A stretch of 64,000 nucleotides of DNA from Acorus gramineus (taxonomy: Eukaryota > Streptophyta > Magnoliopsida > Acorales > Acoraceae). Within the stretch, counting starts at the first letter, position 1; each line of letters begins with the position of its first letter. The stretch lies in contig CM060847.1 of assembly GCA_030737835.1 (NCBI GenBank), positions 21,788,433-21,852,432 on the forward strand, written 5' to 3'. Both the position numbers and the translations under genes were made by a program. The notes beneath the pieces were generated by a model that saw only the letters and a list, made by a program, of their open reading frames with translations, was not told the DNA's origin and searched no databases. Of this stretch, positions 22,630 to 34,291 are shown piece after piece.

Positions 22630-25600
22630 GTGAATGCATCTTCTATATCTGCCAACCTGAATAACATCCCAATGCTTAATGGATCTAATTTTGCAAAATG
22701 GAAAGAGCATGTTAAAATTGTTCTTGGGTGTATGGATTTGGATTATGCGCTTCGGGTTGATGAACCTGCTAAACTCACTGAAGAAAGCACGCCTGATGAA
22801 ATAGCTTTATATGAGAAGTGGGAGCGCTCTAATCGGATTAGTCTTATGATAATGAAATACTCTATTTCTGACACTATTCGAGGTGCAATGCTGAGGAAGA
22901 AAATGCCAAGAATTTCCTTGCTGAAATTGCAAAACGATTCATTGGATCGGAAAAGGTTGAGACTTGTACGCTTCTTAGCAAACTTGTCTCTATGCGGTAT
23001 GACGGTAAAGGAAATATAAGGGAGTACATAATGGAGATGTCTAATCTTGTTACTAGATTGAGGGCATTAAAGTTAGAATTTTTCGATGAGATTCTTGTGT
23101 ACTTCATTTTGATATCTCTTCCTGCACAATTCGGTCCATTTAAAATAAATTATAATACTCAAAGGAAAAAGTGGACCGTTAACGAGCTTATTGCTCAATG
23201 TGTGCAAGAAGAGGAAAGGATAAAACAAGAGAAGACAGAAAGTGCTCATCTGACAATTTTTCCTCGTGGCAATCCAGGCACTAAGAAAAGAAAAAGAAAT
23301 AATAAGGGAAATGAAACTGCAAATGTTGGAACTTCACAAGCAAAAGGGCAATGGAATCAGGATAAAATTATCAAATTTTTCTTTTGCAAGAAAGTTGGCC
23401 ATGTGAAGAAGGATTGTTCCAAATATCAAAAGTGGCTCGCAAAGAAAGGTAAAAATTTTAGTTTTGTTTGTTCTGAATTTAATCTAGTTGAAGTGCCACC
23501 CCATTCTTGGTGGATAGATACAGGAGCTACTATTCACATAAGTGTTTCCATGCAGGGCTTTCTAAGGAGCCAGACACCCAGTGATGCCGAAAGGTTTATT
23601 TACATGGGAGATGGTAATAAAGCTTGTGTGGAAGCAATTGGAGTTTTTAGATTGAAATTAGGGTCAGGTTTTTATTTGGATTTGGATGAAACTATTTATG
23701 TACCGTCTTTTAGACGGAATTTGATTTCTGTTTCATGTTTAGACAAATGTGGTTACAATTTTTCATTTGGAAATGGAAAATTTTGTCTATTTCAAAATTC
23801 AAATATTATTGGTACTGGCTCTTTAATTGACAATCTATATAGATTGGACTTAGATTCCAACTATTTAAGGTCAAATGAAATTTTGAATGTGAATGGTGGT
23901 GGTATAAAGCGAAGATTAATAAATGAGAGCTCCTCTACGTTATGGCAAAAGCGTCTAGGACATATCTCAAAAGAGAGAATCTAAAGGCTTGTGTCAAATG
24001 GAGTTCTTGGTCCTCTTGATTTTTCTGATTTTAAGATGTGCATTGATTGCATCAAGGGAAAACAAACAAACATAAGGAAGTATGGTGCATCAAGGAGTCT
24101 AGATGTCTTAGAAGTAATACATACAGATATTTGTGGTCCATTCCCTACGGCTGCTTGGAATGGTCAAAGGTACTTTATTACTTTTACAGACGACTTTTCT
24201 CGTTATGGGTACCTATACTTAATTCATGAAAAATCACAGTCCTTGGACGTTTTTAAGGCCTATAAAGCTGAAGTTGAAAATCAACACAATAAGAAAATTA
24301 AAGCCGTTAGATATGACCGTGGTGGTGAATACTATGGTAGATATGATGGATCAGGCCAATGTCTAGGACCATTTGTGAGATACTTAGAAGAATGTGGCAT
24401 TGTTCCTCAGTACACCATGCCAGGGACACCACGTCAAAATGGTGTATCTGAGAGACGAAATCGAACCCTAAAAGATATGGTTAGGAGTATGATATGTCAT
24501 TCTTCACTACCAGAGTCATTGTGGGGAGAAGCCTTAAAGACTGCAGTTTACATTCTTAATAGAGTACCCAGTAAATCGGTAGCTAAAACCCCATATGAGT
24601 TATGGACTGAAAAATTACCTAGTATTAGGCATCTTCATGTCTAGGGTTGTCCTGTTGAAGCTAGGCCTTATAGGCCTAATGAAAGAAAATTAGATTCAAG
24701 GACAATTAGTTGCTATTTTGTCAGATACTCTGAAAAGTCAAGAGGTTTCAAGTTTTATTGCCCTTCTACAAATAGTTTGATTGAGACGGATAATGCCAAA
24801 TTTATTGAGGATGTTGAAAGTAGTGGGAGTTTACAACCTAGGAATATCATCTTTGAAGAAGAACAAGTTGTCATTCCCATGACAATTGTTGAAAGTGATG
24901 CGGTGATCACACATGTCATTGTGCAGGATGCGGATAAAGATCACCAAAATATTCCTGACTTACCTCCTACAAATATGGGAGAACCCGAACAACCTCAATT
25001 GGAGGTGCCATTAAGGAGATCGCATAGGGAGAGGAGACCAGCAATTCCAGATGATTATATTGTTTATCTCCAAGAGCATGAGTTTGATATAGGAATGGAA
25101 GATGATCCTCAATCTTTCATTCAAGCCAAACAAAGCTCTCATTCCCTAGAATGGACCAATGCCATGTTAGATGAGATGAAGTCCATGAGTGACAATGATG
25201 TTTGGGATCTTGTCGAACTGCCTAAGGATATAAAGACAATTGGTTGTAAATGGGTATTTAAAACCAAACGAGATTCTAATGGCAGTATCGAAAGATATAA
25301 GGCACGACTTGTCGCTAAGGGCTTTACTCAAAAGGAAGGCATTGATTATAAAGAGACTTTCTCTCCGGTATCAACAAAAGACTCATTCAGGATCATTATG
25401 GCACTTGTAGCTCATTATGACTTAGAGCTACATCAGATGGATGTCAAGACTGCGTTTCTTAATGGTGATGTTCAAGAAACGATATATATGGTGCAACCAG
25501 AAGGTTTTCAGGCTAAAGGATTAAAACATCTGGTATGCAAATTAAAGAAATCCATCTATGGCTTAAAGCAGGCATCCCGTCAATGGTACCTAAAGTTTGA

Positions 25601-26684
25601 TCAAGTGATTTCTTCTTTCGGGTTTAAAGAAAACATTGTAGATCAATGCATTTATCATAAGACTAGTGGGAGTAAATTTATTTTTCTGGTGCTATACGTT
25701 GATGATATTTTACTAGCAAGCAGTGACATAGGTTTATTGCATGAGACTAAGAGATTTCTTTCAAAGAAATTTGAAATGAAAGATCTTGGTGAGGCATCTT
25801 TTGTGATAGGCATACAGATCCAACGCGATATGTCACGTGGTATTATTGGTTTGTCACAAAAGCCTATGTCAATAAGGTGCTTAGTAGATTTGGTATGCAA
25901 AATTGTGCACCAGGTGATGCACCCATTTCGAAGGGTGATAAATTAAGTTTACTCAATTGCCCAAAGAATGATTTAGAAAAAAAAAATGGAGAATATCTCT
26001 TATGCATCAGCGGTAGGGAGTCTCATGTATGCTCAAGTTTGTACGCGTCCAGATATTGCGTATGTTGTTGGGATGCTTGGCAGTTATTTAAGCAATCCAG
26101 GCATGGATCACTAGAAAGCAGTTAAAAGAGTTATGCGGTACTTGCAAAGAACAAAGGATTTCATGCTCATATTCAAGCGTTCCGATCAATTGGAATTGAT
26201 TGGATATTCAGATTCAGACTTTGCTGGCTGCCTTGATAGTAGGAGGTCCACTTCATGTTACATCTTCATGTTAGCTGGAGGAGCTGTGTCATGGAAAAGT
26301 GTTAAACAAACACTTATAGCTTCATCCACTATGGAAGCCGAATTTATTGCTTGTTATGAGGCATCTAATCAAGCAATATGGCTGTAAAATTTTATCTCAG
26401 GGCTACATGTTGTGACTTGCATTGAGAAACCATTAAAGCTTTATTGTGATAACAAGGCAGTAGAACTATTTTCCAAGAATAACAAGAGTTTGGCAAAATC
26501 AAAGCATATTGATTTAAAGTTTCTTGTTGTGAAGGAAAGGGTTCAGAATCATCATATGTCAATCGAATACATTAATACAAAACTCATGATTGCTGATCCG
26601 CTCACTAAGGGCCTACCACCTAAAGTTTTCAAGGAGCATGTTGCTCGTATGGGTGTGGTTTGTCCTCGTGATGTACTTTATTAG
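22630..26684 (+). pseudogene. gag-pol remains of copia element 2
   Basis: Fossil coding region. The gag part begins near 22630 with NIPMLNGSNFAKWKEHVKIV, continues to about 23400 and ends in a zinc-knuckle-like CKKVGHVKKDC. Protease lies near 23500-23760 (WWIDTGATIHIS), integrase near 23930-24640 ([32 protein letters not shown]), reverse transcriptase near 25140-25900 (HQMDVKTAFLNGDVQETIYM; LYVDDILLAS), and RNase H near 26130-26680 (YSDSDFAGCLDSRRSTS; LYCDNKAVELFSKN). Domain order is that of Ty1/copia. Several breaks (about six) interrupt it. The lineage differs from that of element 1 judging from gag and LTR sequence. Confidence 0.92.
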
Positions 26685-27125
26685 TGAGAGTTTGTATTGT
26701 TGAATTATTTGTTTTATTTTAGATTGACATTTGGGATATCCACTTTAGTTTATTGGTGATTCTGAAAATTTATCTACTTATTCAATTATGGTTGCGCATA
26801 TATGGTTTGATTAAGTAGAATACAGATACTCATTTTGAGTCATTAAAGTGGACCAGTTGGAAATAGGCATAAAAATCACACTTGTATGTAATTTCCATGC
26901 TATACATTCTGTACTTGATCTATGTCGTTAAGGTCATTAGTATTTGTGACCATGGATGAGTCCTACCATGATAAATGTGGTAAAGGCTGTCATGATCCTA
27001 TATTGGTGGTTTCAATGGACCAGATTGTTTAAGAGATGTCACTCATAAATCTTGACAGTAAAGGTTGAGCTCATAAAGTTACAATACCTAATTTCAGGGT
27101 GACCTATGTGGCCCAAGTGGGAGAT
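26685..27125 (+). other. 3' untranslated part of copia element 2
   Basis: Non-coding stretch between the RNase H remains and the 3' LTR, ending in the purine tract AAGTGGGAGAT. Confidence 0.7.
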
Positions 27126-27717
27126 TGTTAGAAATTTCTTTAAGGTGGGCCTACATAGATCACATTATTAGGCATTGTTGACTGTCACGCCCCAGGGCGG
27201 CCGTCCCCAGGACGCGGCAAGTGTATATATCATATCAGTCTAAACAGGAGTTCAATAACATACTCACACAACAGCTAAAATGACATCACAGACAAAAGCA
27301 GGGCTGACATGATATATACACAAATAGCGGAAGCTAAAAGACTGAATCTGTAATCCAAAAACATATTACAGATTCGATACATAATCAACTGTCCTGTGAG
27401 AGCCAATATATACAAAGACATCCACATAATACACAAACGCGTGCCCAAGCACGGAATATAACACATACAATCAAAAGGGATGCTGATAGCCTCTGAAACT
27501 CGCGGGACGTGGCGCTACTCCGCTACTGGTGCAGTCCCTCGGGGAGCTCCTCCTCCAGATCCGACTCAGATGACACTGGAGAAAAAATATTATGCGAGGG
27601 GTGAGCCACACGCTCAGTGAACAGCACAACCCATGCATCACAATATATATTAACCACCAGATTTATTAACCACCATCACATTATTAAAAGCCACAAAATG
27701 GCAACAACTAAACAATC

Positions 27718-27970
27718 CAGTGGGTCGCTACCGCCAACCCACTACACCCTCACCCTCACCCCTCAATAGGTGACAAAGGATATTGGGACTGACTACACAA
27801 ATCCAGTGGGTCGCTATCGCCAACCCACTACACCCTCACCCTCACCCCTCAATAGGTGACATAGGATATTGGGACTTACAAACCAGTGGGTCGCCACATC
27901 GCCGACCCACCACACCCTCACCCTCACCCCTCAATATGGTGACATAGGATATTGGGACTGACTAGGCTGA
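27718..27970. repeat. Minisatellite of about 80-86 bp inside solo LTR copy 2
   Basis: Three units start CCAGTGGGTCGC at about 27717, 27803 and 27883, each holding CACCCTCACCCTCACCCCTC and GATATTGGGACT. The other LTR copies carry about two related units (near 5290-5430 and 42540-42740), so the number varies between insertions. Confidence 0.75.
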
Positions 27971-29215
27971 TGGTCACCCTTGGTCCACCGATAGTCTCTC
28001 CCCACTCCGTAGGCCGTTTGGCCACCCCCACATTCAGCACAGTCCGTCCCAAATCAGGAGGTGCCTACTGATGGGAGCCCCTACACGGGACAGCCTTTCC
28101 AACGCCGGGGTAGTCTCTACACGGATCCAACGAAAGGAACAGAACAGCCTATCCATCGCATATGATCCACTCGGATCCGCAGACAACACATCTCAACAAC
28201 TCTAATGTCATGAATTCTTCCGAATTCCTCCAGGGCGCATAACCAAGATGCGGGGAACATATATATAATAATTATTAACAAGAGGTATAATATTGATTAT
28301 TAACAAGAGTTATAATATTATTGGGACTAGAAACCTTGGGAGGGCAGCATGAGGTCCTGATACAGGACATCCCGACAACCAAACAAGGAACACGGAGTAC
28401 CCTAGCCCGGGTTTCAATGTTGACCTCGCAAGGCCCCTCCCTATAATATTATCTAAGACATGCTAGCAATCAATTATATAAATTAAACTAGTAGGATGCA
28501 TGCATAGGCCGAGGCTTCCTAGCATGAGAACAGGGTGACAGGATGCATGGCTCTTACACATATCCTAAGGGTGCAAGTCCTTAACATACAAGTCTAGGGT
28601 AGCATGCATACTACGTTTTTATCATGCTTGCATGGATTTCACATTACAACAAGTTAATATAAATCCATAGTGCCCCAGGGGAGGACGGTACACGCCCAAG
28701 TGCGTATAGCGCCTCCCTAGTGGGTTGGATTGTCCCACTCACAGATAGTCGGGTCGTCGAGCGACCATCCGTCAAGATCTGTAAAATAGGGTAATCAATT
28801 CGGTGAGTAAAATACCCAAATAAATTCAAAAATACATTAAAATACACAATACTCGGACAAGCGTATATACGGCCTGTACGCACGCGAGCCCGAGCACTCC
28901 GACTCACTCCCGAACACCCCGGGCAGCCGCACGCACGACCACCCGACCCAGGCACACAGCCGCGCCCCAGCCCGCGCGCCCAGTCGCACGGCCGAGCCCA
29001 GCCCGCACGCCCGGACACCCTGCCGAGCCCCCCGGGTGCACCGCGCGCCCACTGCGCCCCAGCGCAACAACCCGCGCGCACACCCGCACGCCCAGCGCCC
29101 CATCGCAGCATCCCGCGTGCACCCCGCGCGCACCACCCGCTCGCATCACCCGCTCGTCCAGCCCCGGGTGCACCCGTGCGCACTGCGCCCCAGCGCAGCG
29201 CCCCGCACGCGCACC

Positions 29216-30170
29216 CGCCCGCACTGCGCCCCAGCGCAGCGCCTGCACACCTGCCCGCTCACACTCCCCCGCTTGCACCGACTGCACGCCCTGCGCGCAC
29301 TACTCCCCCTGCGCAGCACCCTTACACCACCCGCTCGTCCACGCGCCCCTGCGCAGCGCTCCGCGCGCACGCCGCGCACTGCGCCCAGCGCGCCCGACCG
29401 CACTCGCCCAGCGAGCCCGTCAGCACGCGCCCAGCGCGCCTGCCCGCAGCTCGCCCGCCTGCGCCTGCCTGCCTGCTCGCGCAGCTGCCCGCATGCGCCC
29501 GAACAGAGCTCCACCCACGCGCACGCCCTCGCGCATGCCCTCGCGCACGCCTGCGCGCACGCCCACGCTGCCCGAGCACTGCCTGCCTGCGCGCTGCCTG
29601 CCTGCCAGAGCACTGCCTGCCTGCGCACACAGCCTACCCGAGACAGCCCTTCCACCACCCCGACGGCCACCAACGGCCTCCAACCGCCTCCCACTGCCAC
29701 CAACGCACCCGCCCGCACTGCGCCCCAGCGCAGCGCCTGCACACCTGCCCGCTCACACTCCCCCGCTCGCACCGACTGCACGCCCTGCGCACACTACGCC
29801 CCCTGCGCATCACCCACACACCACCCGCTCGTCCACGCGCCCCTGCGCAGCGCTCCGCGCGCACGCCGCGCACTGCGCCCAGCGCGCCCGACCGCACGCG
29901 CCCAGCGAGCCCGTCAGCACGCGCCCAGCGCGCCTGCCCGTAGCTCGTCTGCCTGCGCCTGCCTGCCTGCGCCTGCCTGCCTGCGCGCGCTGCTGCCCGC
30001 ATGCGCCCGAACCGAGCTCCACTCGCGCGCACGCCCGCGCGCATGCCCACGCTGCCCGAGCACTGCCTGCCTGCGCGCTGCCTGCCTGCCCGAGCACTGC
30101 CTGCCTGCGCGCACAGCCTACCCGAGATAGCCCTACCACCACTCCGATGGCCACCAACGGCCTACAACCG
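29216..30170. repeat. Tandem duplication of about 494 bp in the GC-rich leader of solo LTR copy 2
   Basis: The string GTCCACGCGCCCCTGCGCAG occurs at 29338 and again at 29831. Flanking text on both sides also repeats, including CGCAGCGCCTGCACACCTGC and ACAGCCTACCCGAGA. The block is rich in CpG and in CCTGCCTGC repeats. Confidence 0.75.
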
Positions 30171-31539
30171 CCTCCGACCGCCACCAACGGCCACCCTCCG
30201 CCACCCACAGCCACCCTAACTCAAAAACACCCTCCTAAAAGGCATCTAAGGAAGAAAAGGAAGGAAAGAAGGCTTACCCAAGGAAGGAAGGGAAGGAAGG
30301 GAAGTTCGGTTGCTCTCCGCGCACCGAAACACCTCCTCCAAGGCCACCACTACCGAGCTCTTCCTCAGCCCTCGAAATGGCTGAAAACAGAGGATAAAGG
30401 AGGGCGTGAGAAGGGGCTAAACACACCGGAACTCGAATCCGAGACCACCGGTGGATAGATCGGGATGAGATCTAACCTTTCTCTTCTTTGAGTTTTAGGT
30501 TTTGACCCCTTGAACTAGGTCAAATGGTGGTTTTAAAGAGAGGGAGAGAGAGAGAGAGAAATTTGGAGACGACGATGAATAGGGGGGGTTTTGTCTTGGT
30601 CATGGGATTTCTTTATACTCACACCCACACCTCACACACTCACACCCCCTAATTAGATTAGCCCTAATTAGGTTTAGGCTAGGTTTAGGTGATCTAAGTA
30701 CACTTTGACCCTAGTCAACCCAACCAAACTAAATTCCAAAACCTTTCGACCAAGTCAAAGATCAACCTTGACCAAGTCAAGTCTCCCAATGACTTTCGCT
30801 CGGTCAAAACCCGGATACGTTTCGGAACTGCGAAATTCTGAGACGTTACCGAAATTCGATGAAATTTACGCGAGTGGCTTGGAATGTCACCAGGACACAT
30901 AATATGTAGTTAGATTTTCAATCGGAGCCCTCAATCTCAAGGCGATAGCTAAAAGCCCGAAATTTTAGCTGTTCCGATCGAAAAACGAAAAAAATCGAAA
31001 AACTACCAGAATGTCCCAACGGTAACCAGAAGGTTAAAAGTGACACATATATAACAGTTGACTATCAAATAAAGAATGAGTGGTGTTGATTATACCTATT
31101 CAGTTGTGATTTAATTTTTTAGAAGGTTAAATACACATCTCTTATGCATGTTCAATTACACGTGTATTAAATGAGTACAGATTCAGTTTTTATGTGTAGA
31201 GATCTATTAAGAACTCATTCGTAATTCCAGTCCTTATGATGGGTAAAGACGGAATTTGGATTGTCTATATAAATGGTTGAGGTTCCCACTCCAAACCATA
31301 ATTTCTCTTTCTCATACCATCCCATCATTGTGTGAGAGAAAGCAAAAAAGAGAGGGACTTGGAGGTAGAAGACCTACCATTAGATCCTCAAAGCAATGGC
31401 GACAGGTACACATATTATTGACTTTTCTTCATCGATCTGCATGAGATCTAGGGTTTAGAGGTTTTATTAAAATCCCAACAAACTATACCCCATATTCCTT
31501 TCAAACAAGGGATTAGGGATTTAAAGAGTGTGTGGGTGT

Positions 31540-32358
31540 ACACTTGTGGTTACCAGAAAATAAATACCTAGACATAATGGATAAAAAATCAAATATCAAT
31601 TATATTTGGTTAATAAATAAATATCATTGACCATTGTGTTTTATGTTATTTTTTTATTTGGGGTTGAAAAAGACTATGTGTAACAATGCTCTTTTTTGTA
31701 AAGATTATATATCTTTTTTTTCATGAAATATAAACTGTTAATAAAAAAATGACATTTGCATGGAGTTGTAGGTAACATTTTATTGCTTTGTTTGATAAAT
31801 TTGTGGGTGCGATCTTAAAATGATCATGATTTTTATCTGTGTTACAATTACAATGATTTCTAGAGGAAAGCATCAAATGACATCAACACAAATATATTAA
31901 GGAAAATATTTGGAATACCCATTCTTAGTCTTTTTTATGGTCCTCAGCGTGTTTTAATTTTTTAATGTATATGTTTGTAATGAAGTAAAAATAAAGTACA
32001 CACTGGAATAAATTGAATATATGTCTTTTTGTAGTTTTGTAATTAATATACACTAGCTTAATACTAATGAATAATGTGTGCATGAAGCAGCTAGTTGGAT
32101 AATATAAAAACTTTAATTCATAATTTTTTCACTCATTAAAGTATGTTCTTCTATGTACATAGCCGCATAGGGTGGTATAATGTTTTCAATAATAAATAAT
32201 AACAAATCTCAAAGCCTAGGGAATCATAATAATAAAATAATAATAAATCATGTGTTTCTCATACAGGGTATGAATCTCAACTCCTAGGGCATCATTAATG
32301 GGTGAAAATGCAGGAGACATGAAACATAAGATTAGTTCATTTTATCGGTATGACTTAT
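31540..32358 (+). repeat. Dispersed repeat of about 0.8 kb, copy 1
   Basis: It aligns in the same orientation with about 50310-51480 plus a tail near 51785-51840. Shared landmarks: TCATTGACCATTGTGT, ATACACTAGCTTAATACT, GTGTGCATGAAGCA, CTTTAATTCATAATT. Non-coding; type unknown. Copy 1 lacks the MITE that interrupts copy 2. Confidence 0.6.
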
Positions 32359-32359
32359 C

Positions 32360-33290
32360 TGTTATATATGTGTTACTTTTTAGCCTTCTGGTAATCATTG
32401 GAGCATTTTGACAGTTTTTGAGTTTTTTTCGTTTTTCGATCGAAACCGCTAAAATTTTGGACTGTTAGCTATCGTCCTGTGTTTGAGGACTCCAATTGAA
32501 AATCTAACTGCATATTATGTGTCCTGGTGCCATTTTAAGCCACTCACGAAAATTTCATCGAATTCCGGTAACGTTTCAGAATTTCACAGTTCCGGGGCGT
32601 ATCCGGGTTTTGACCGAGCGAGAAGTCATTGGGAGAATTGACTCGGTCAAAGTGGGCCCATGACTTGGTCAACCCCTTTTGTTTTTATTTGTGGTTGAGT
32701 TGACCCAAGTCAAAACCCACTTTAACTCACAAATCCTCACTTAAACCTAATTAATCCTCTCTTAACCCTAATCTAAGTGAGGGATTATATATAAGTGAGA
32801 GCTAAAATATCTCCCCACTATTCATCATCTTCCCCATTTGATTTCTCTCTCTCCCTCTCTCAAAAACCTTCTTTTGACCTAGTTAGAGAGCTTGGACCTC
32901 AAAACCCAAAGAAGAGAAAGGTAAGGGGAGCTCCCGATCTATCCACCGGTGGTTTCGGATTCGAGTTCCGGTGTGTTTAGCCCCTTCTCACCCCCTCTTT
33001 TCTCCTCTGATTTCAGCCCCTTCGAAGGCTTAGGAAGAGCTTGGTGGTGGAGGTCTTTAGGGAGGTGTTTCGGTGCACGAAGAGCTCCCGGTCCCCTTCC
33101 TTTCCTTCCCTTTCCTTGGGTAAGCTCTCTTTCCTTCCTTTTCTTGTTTAGATGCATGTTAGGGGGTGTTTTTGGGTGTGTGGTGGCTGTTGGTGGTGGT
33201 TGGTGGTGGTTAGGGGCCATTGGTGGCCCGTTAGAGGAGGTAGGGTGGCTCGGGTAGATGGTTGGCTGTCTCGGGCAGGATGCTGCCTTT
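32360..33290 (+). mobile_element. Truncated fragment of the long-LTR family, opposite orientation (fossil)
   Basis: It begins TGTTATATATGTGTTACTTT, the reverse of the end of copies 1-3, and runs through the conserved TATA region (32786-32794) and CT-rich leader. It stops in the GC-rich leader near 33290. Only the promoter-side third of an LTR remains; no target duplication is visible. Confidence 0.75.
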
Positions 33291-34290
33291 TTTAAGGTGG
33301 AAAATTTTAACAATATATAGATAATATAATTACACAAAAATATTTACTTTTCCGTATTTCTAAAAAAATATTTCATCATTATGATTGTAATTATATATGT
33401 AAAATAAATTGTGAACAAATCCCATGTCACGCTTAATATGTATCTTGCCTATGGATTGTTTCTAATTTTATTAAAATGTCTATATCTATTGTATTCAACT
33501 TATACATATACTTTCATTTGACACTTTTATCATTTCCAAACAATAGAAATCTATATTTATTTAAGCATGTTAATTATTGAAAAAAAATCTAAATATGATC
33601 CGAATCCGTATCCGAAATATTAGAAATATTCGATATTCGAATATCTGGAGTGCAGATCTCGATATCAGTCTATCCGATCCAAAAAATATCTGTATCTGAC
33701 ATATATTATAAATATATATATATTTGTGTTATATATTGCCCATATTTTATAAATTAATATGATAATATATTATATTATTATTAAATTTTTAATATATAAT
33801 ATCTGGAAAAAAAATAAACCTTATACTCTCAATTTTAATTTTGGTATCTCACTAAAATATTATTTGATTATACAAATTAATGTTAATATTCAGACATATC
33901 AATTATCCTAAAAATATTTGTATCTGATTTGTATCCAAAGAGATCTGAATCTCAAAATTAATATTCGTATTGGATTCCAAAGTTAGGATATAATAGTATC
34001 ACATCGAAGCCGGTTGGTCTCTTTGGTTTCTTCCACTTACTCTTTCAACTACCCATTTTGGTCCCACATGCCCGGATAAAAGCCGGGGACTGTATTCAAT
34101 TTATTCATTGATACATCATTTATTTTTTTCGATTGAATTTATTCAATTAATTCTCTCTAGCCTCAACATTAACTGATGGGAAAACGAGGAGTCCCCCATT
34201 CCGCCATTCGTTTTCGGAAATCTCACAAAATGAAAAAAAAAAACATTGCTTCTCACCCCCTATGCTTCGTGTCGAATCCTTAACATTGTC
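33291..34290. other. AT-rich intergenic stretch with an ATCCGAATCCG-type repeat
   Basis: No gene is recognised. Between about 33590 and 33990 the text is rich in ATCCGAATCC, GATATTCGAATATC and similar words. A shorter stretch of the same style occurs at about 39600-39690, pointing to a dispersed repeat. Confidence 0.4.
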
Positions 34291-34291
34291 G

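Larger units (their letters stand above)
27183..31056 (-). mobile_element. Solo LTR of the long-LTR family, copy 2 (fossil)
   Basis: It starts TGTCACGCCCCAGGGCGGCC and ends GTGACACATATATAACA, with GTTGAC directly repeated on both sides. At 3874 bp it is the longest of three copies, because the GC-rich leader carries a duplication of about 494 bp (about 29216-30170) and a three-unit array lies at 27718-27970. A minus-strand TATA box lies at 30611-30617. No internal element sequence remains. Confidence 0.85.
20763..31480 (+). mobile_element. Ty1/copia LTR retrotransposon 2 (fossil) with a solo LTR inside its 3' LTR
   Basis: The LTRs are 20763-21160 and 27126-31480 (the latter interrupted at 27183-31056). 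A 5-bp duplication AACTA flanks the whole (20758-20762 and 31481-31485). The primer site is a variant, GTTATCAAAGC, just after the 5' LTR; a purine tract AAGTGGGAGAT precedes the 3' LTR. The element is about 6.8 kb once the nested insertion is discounted. The 3' LTR is about 475 bp and the 5' LTR 398 bp, mostly because of one block of about 78 bp. By eye the rest is about 95 percent identical. The coding region has around half a dozen breaks. A MITE (22412-22614) sits in the leader. Confidence 0.93.
27126..31480 (+). repeat. 3' LTR of copia element 2, split by a solo LTR
   Basis: The pieces 27126-27182 and 31057-31480 match the 5' LTR. The interrupting 3874-bp unit is flanked by GTTGAC on both sides, and the 5' LTR shows the same place uninterrupted near 20811-20830. 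Confidence 0.9.
19350..31530 (+). mobile_element. MITE copy A, split by a hAT element and by copia element 2
   Basis: The pieces 19350-19509, 20596-20762 and 31481 to about 31530 align with the uninterrupted copy at about 50505-50930 and, reversed, with about 49870-50300. Shared landmarks: TTATTCTGGAATAGATAA at the start, TTTGGTTGTGTTTATAGTTA, TTGATATGTGAGTC, GGAATACCAATATC, TATTCTCATATATT. Ends are approximate. No coding capacity; superfamily not assigned. Confidence 0.65.

Noticed and set aside
27718-27970. Regularly repeated units resembling a CRISPR array
   Set aside because: The repeats are directly adjacent minisatellite units without unique spacers, in a plant LTR.
28644-30458. Reading frames of up to 364 codons in solo LTR copy 2
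   Set aside because: Same GC-rich leader effect, lengthened by an internal duplication. Composition is low-complexity in all frames.
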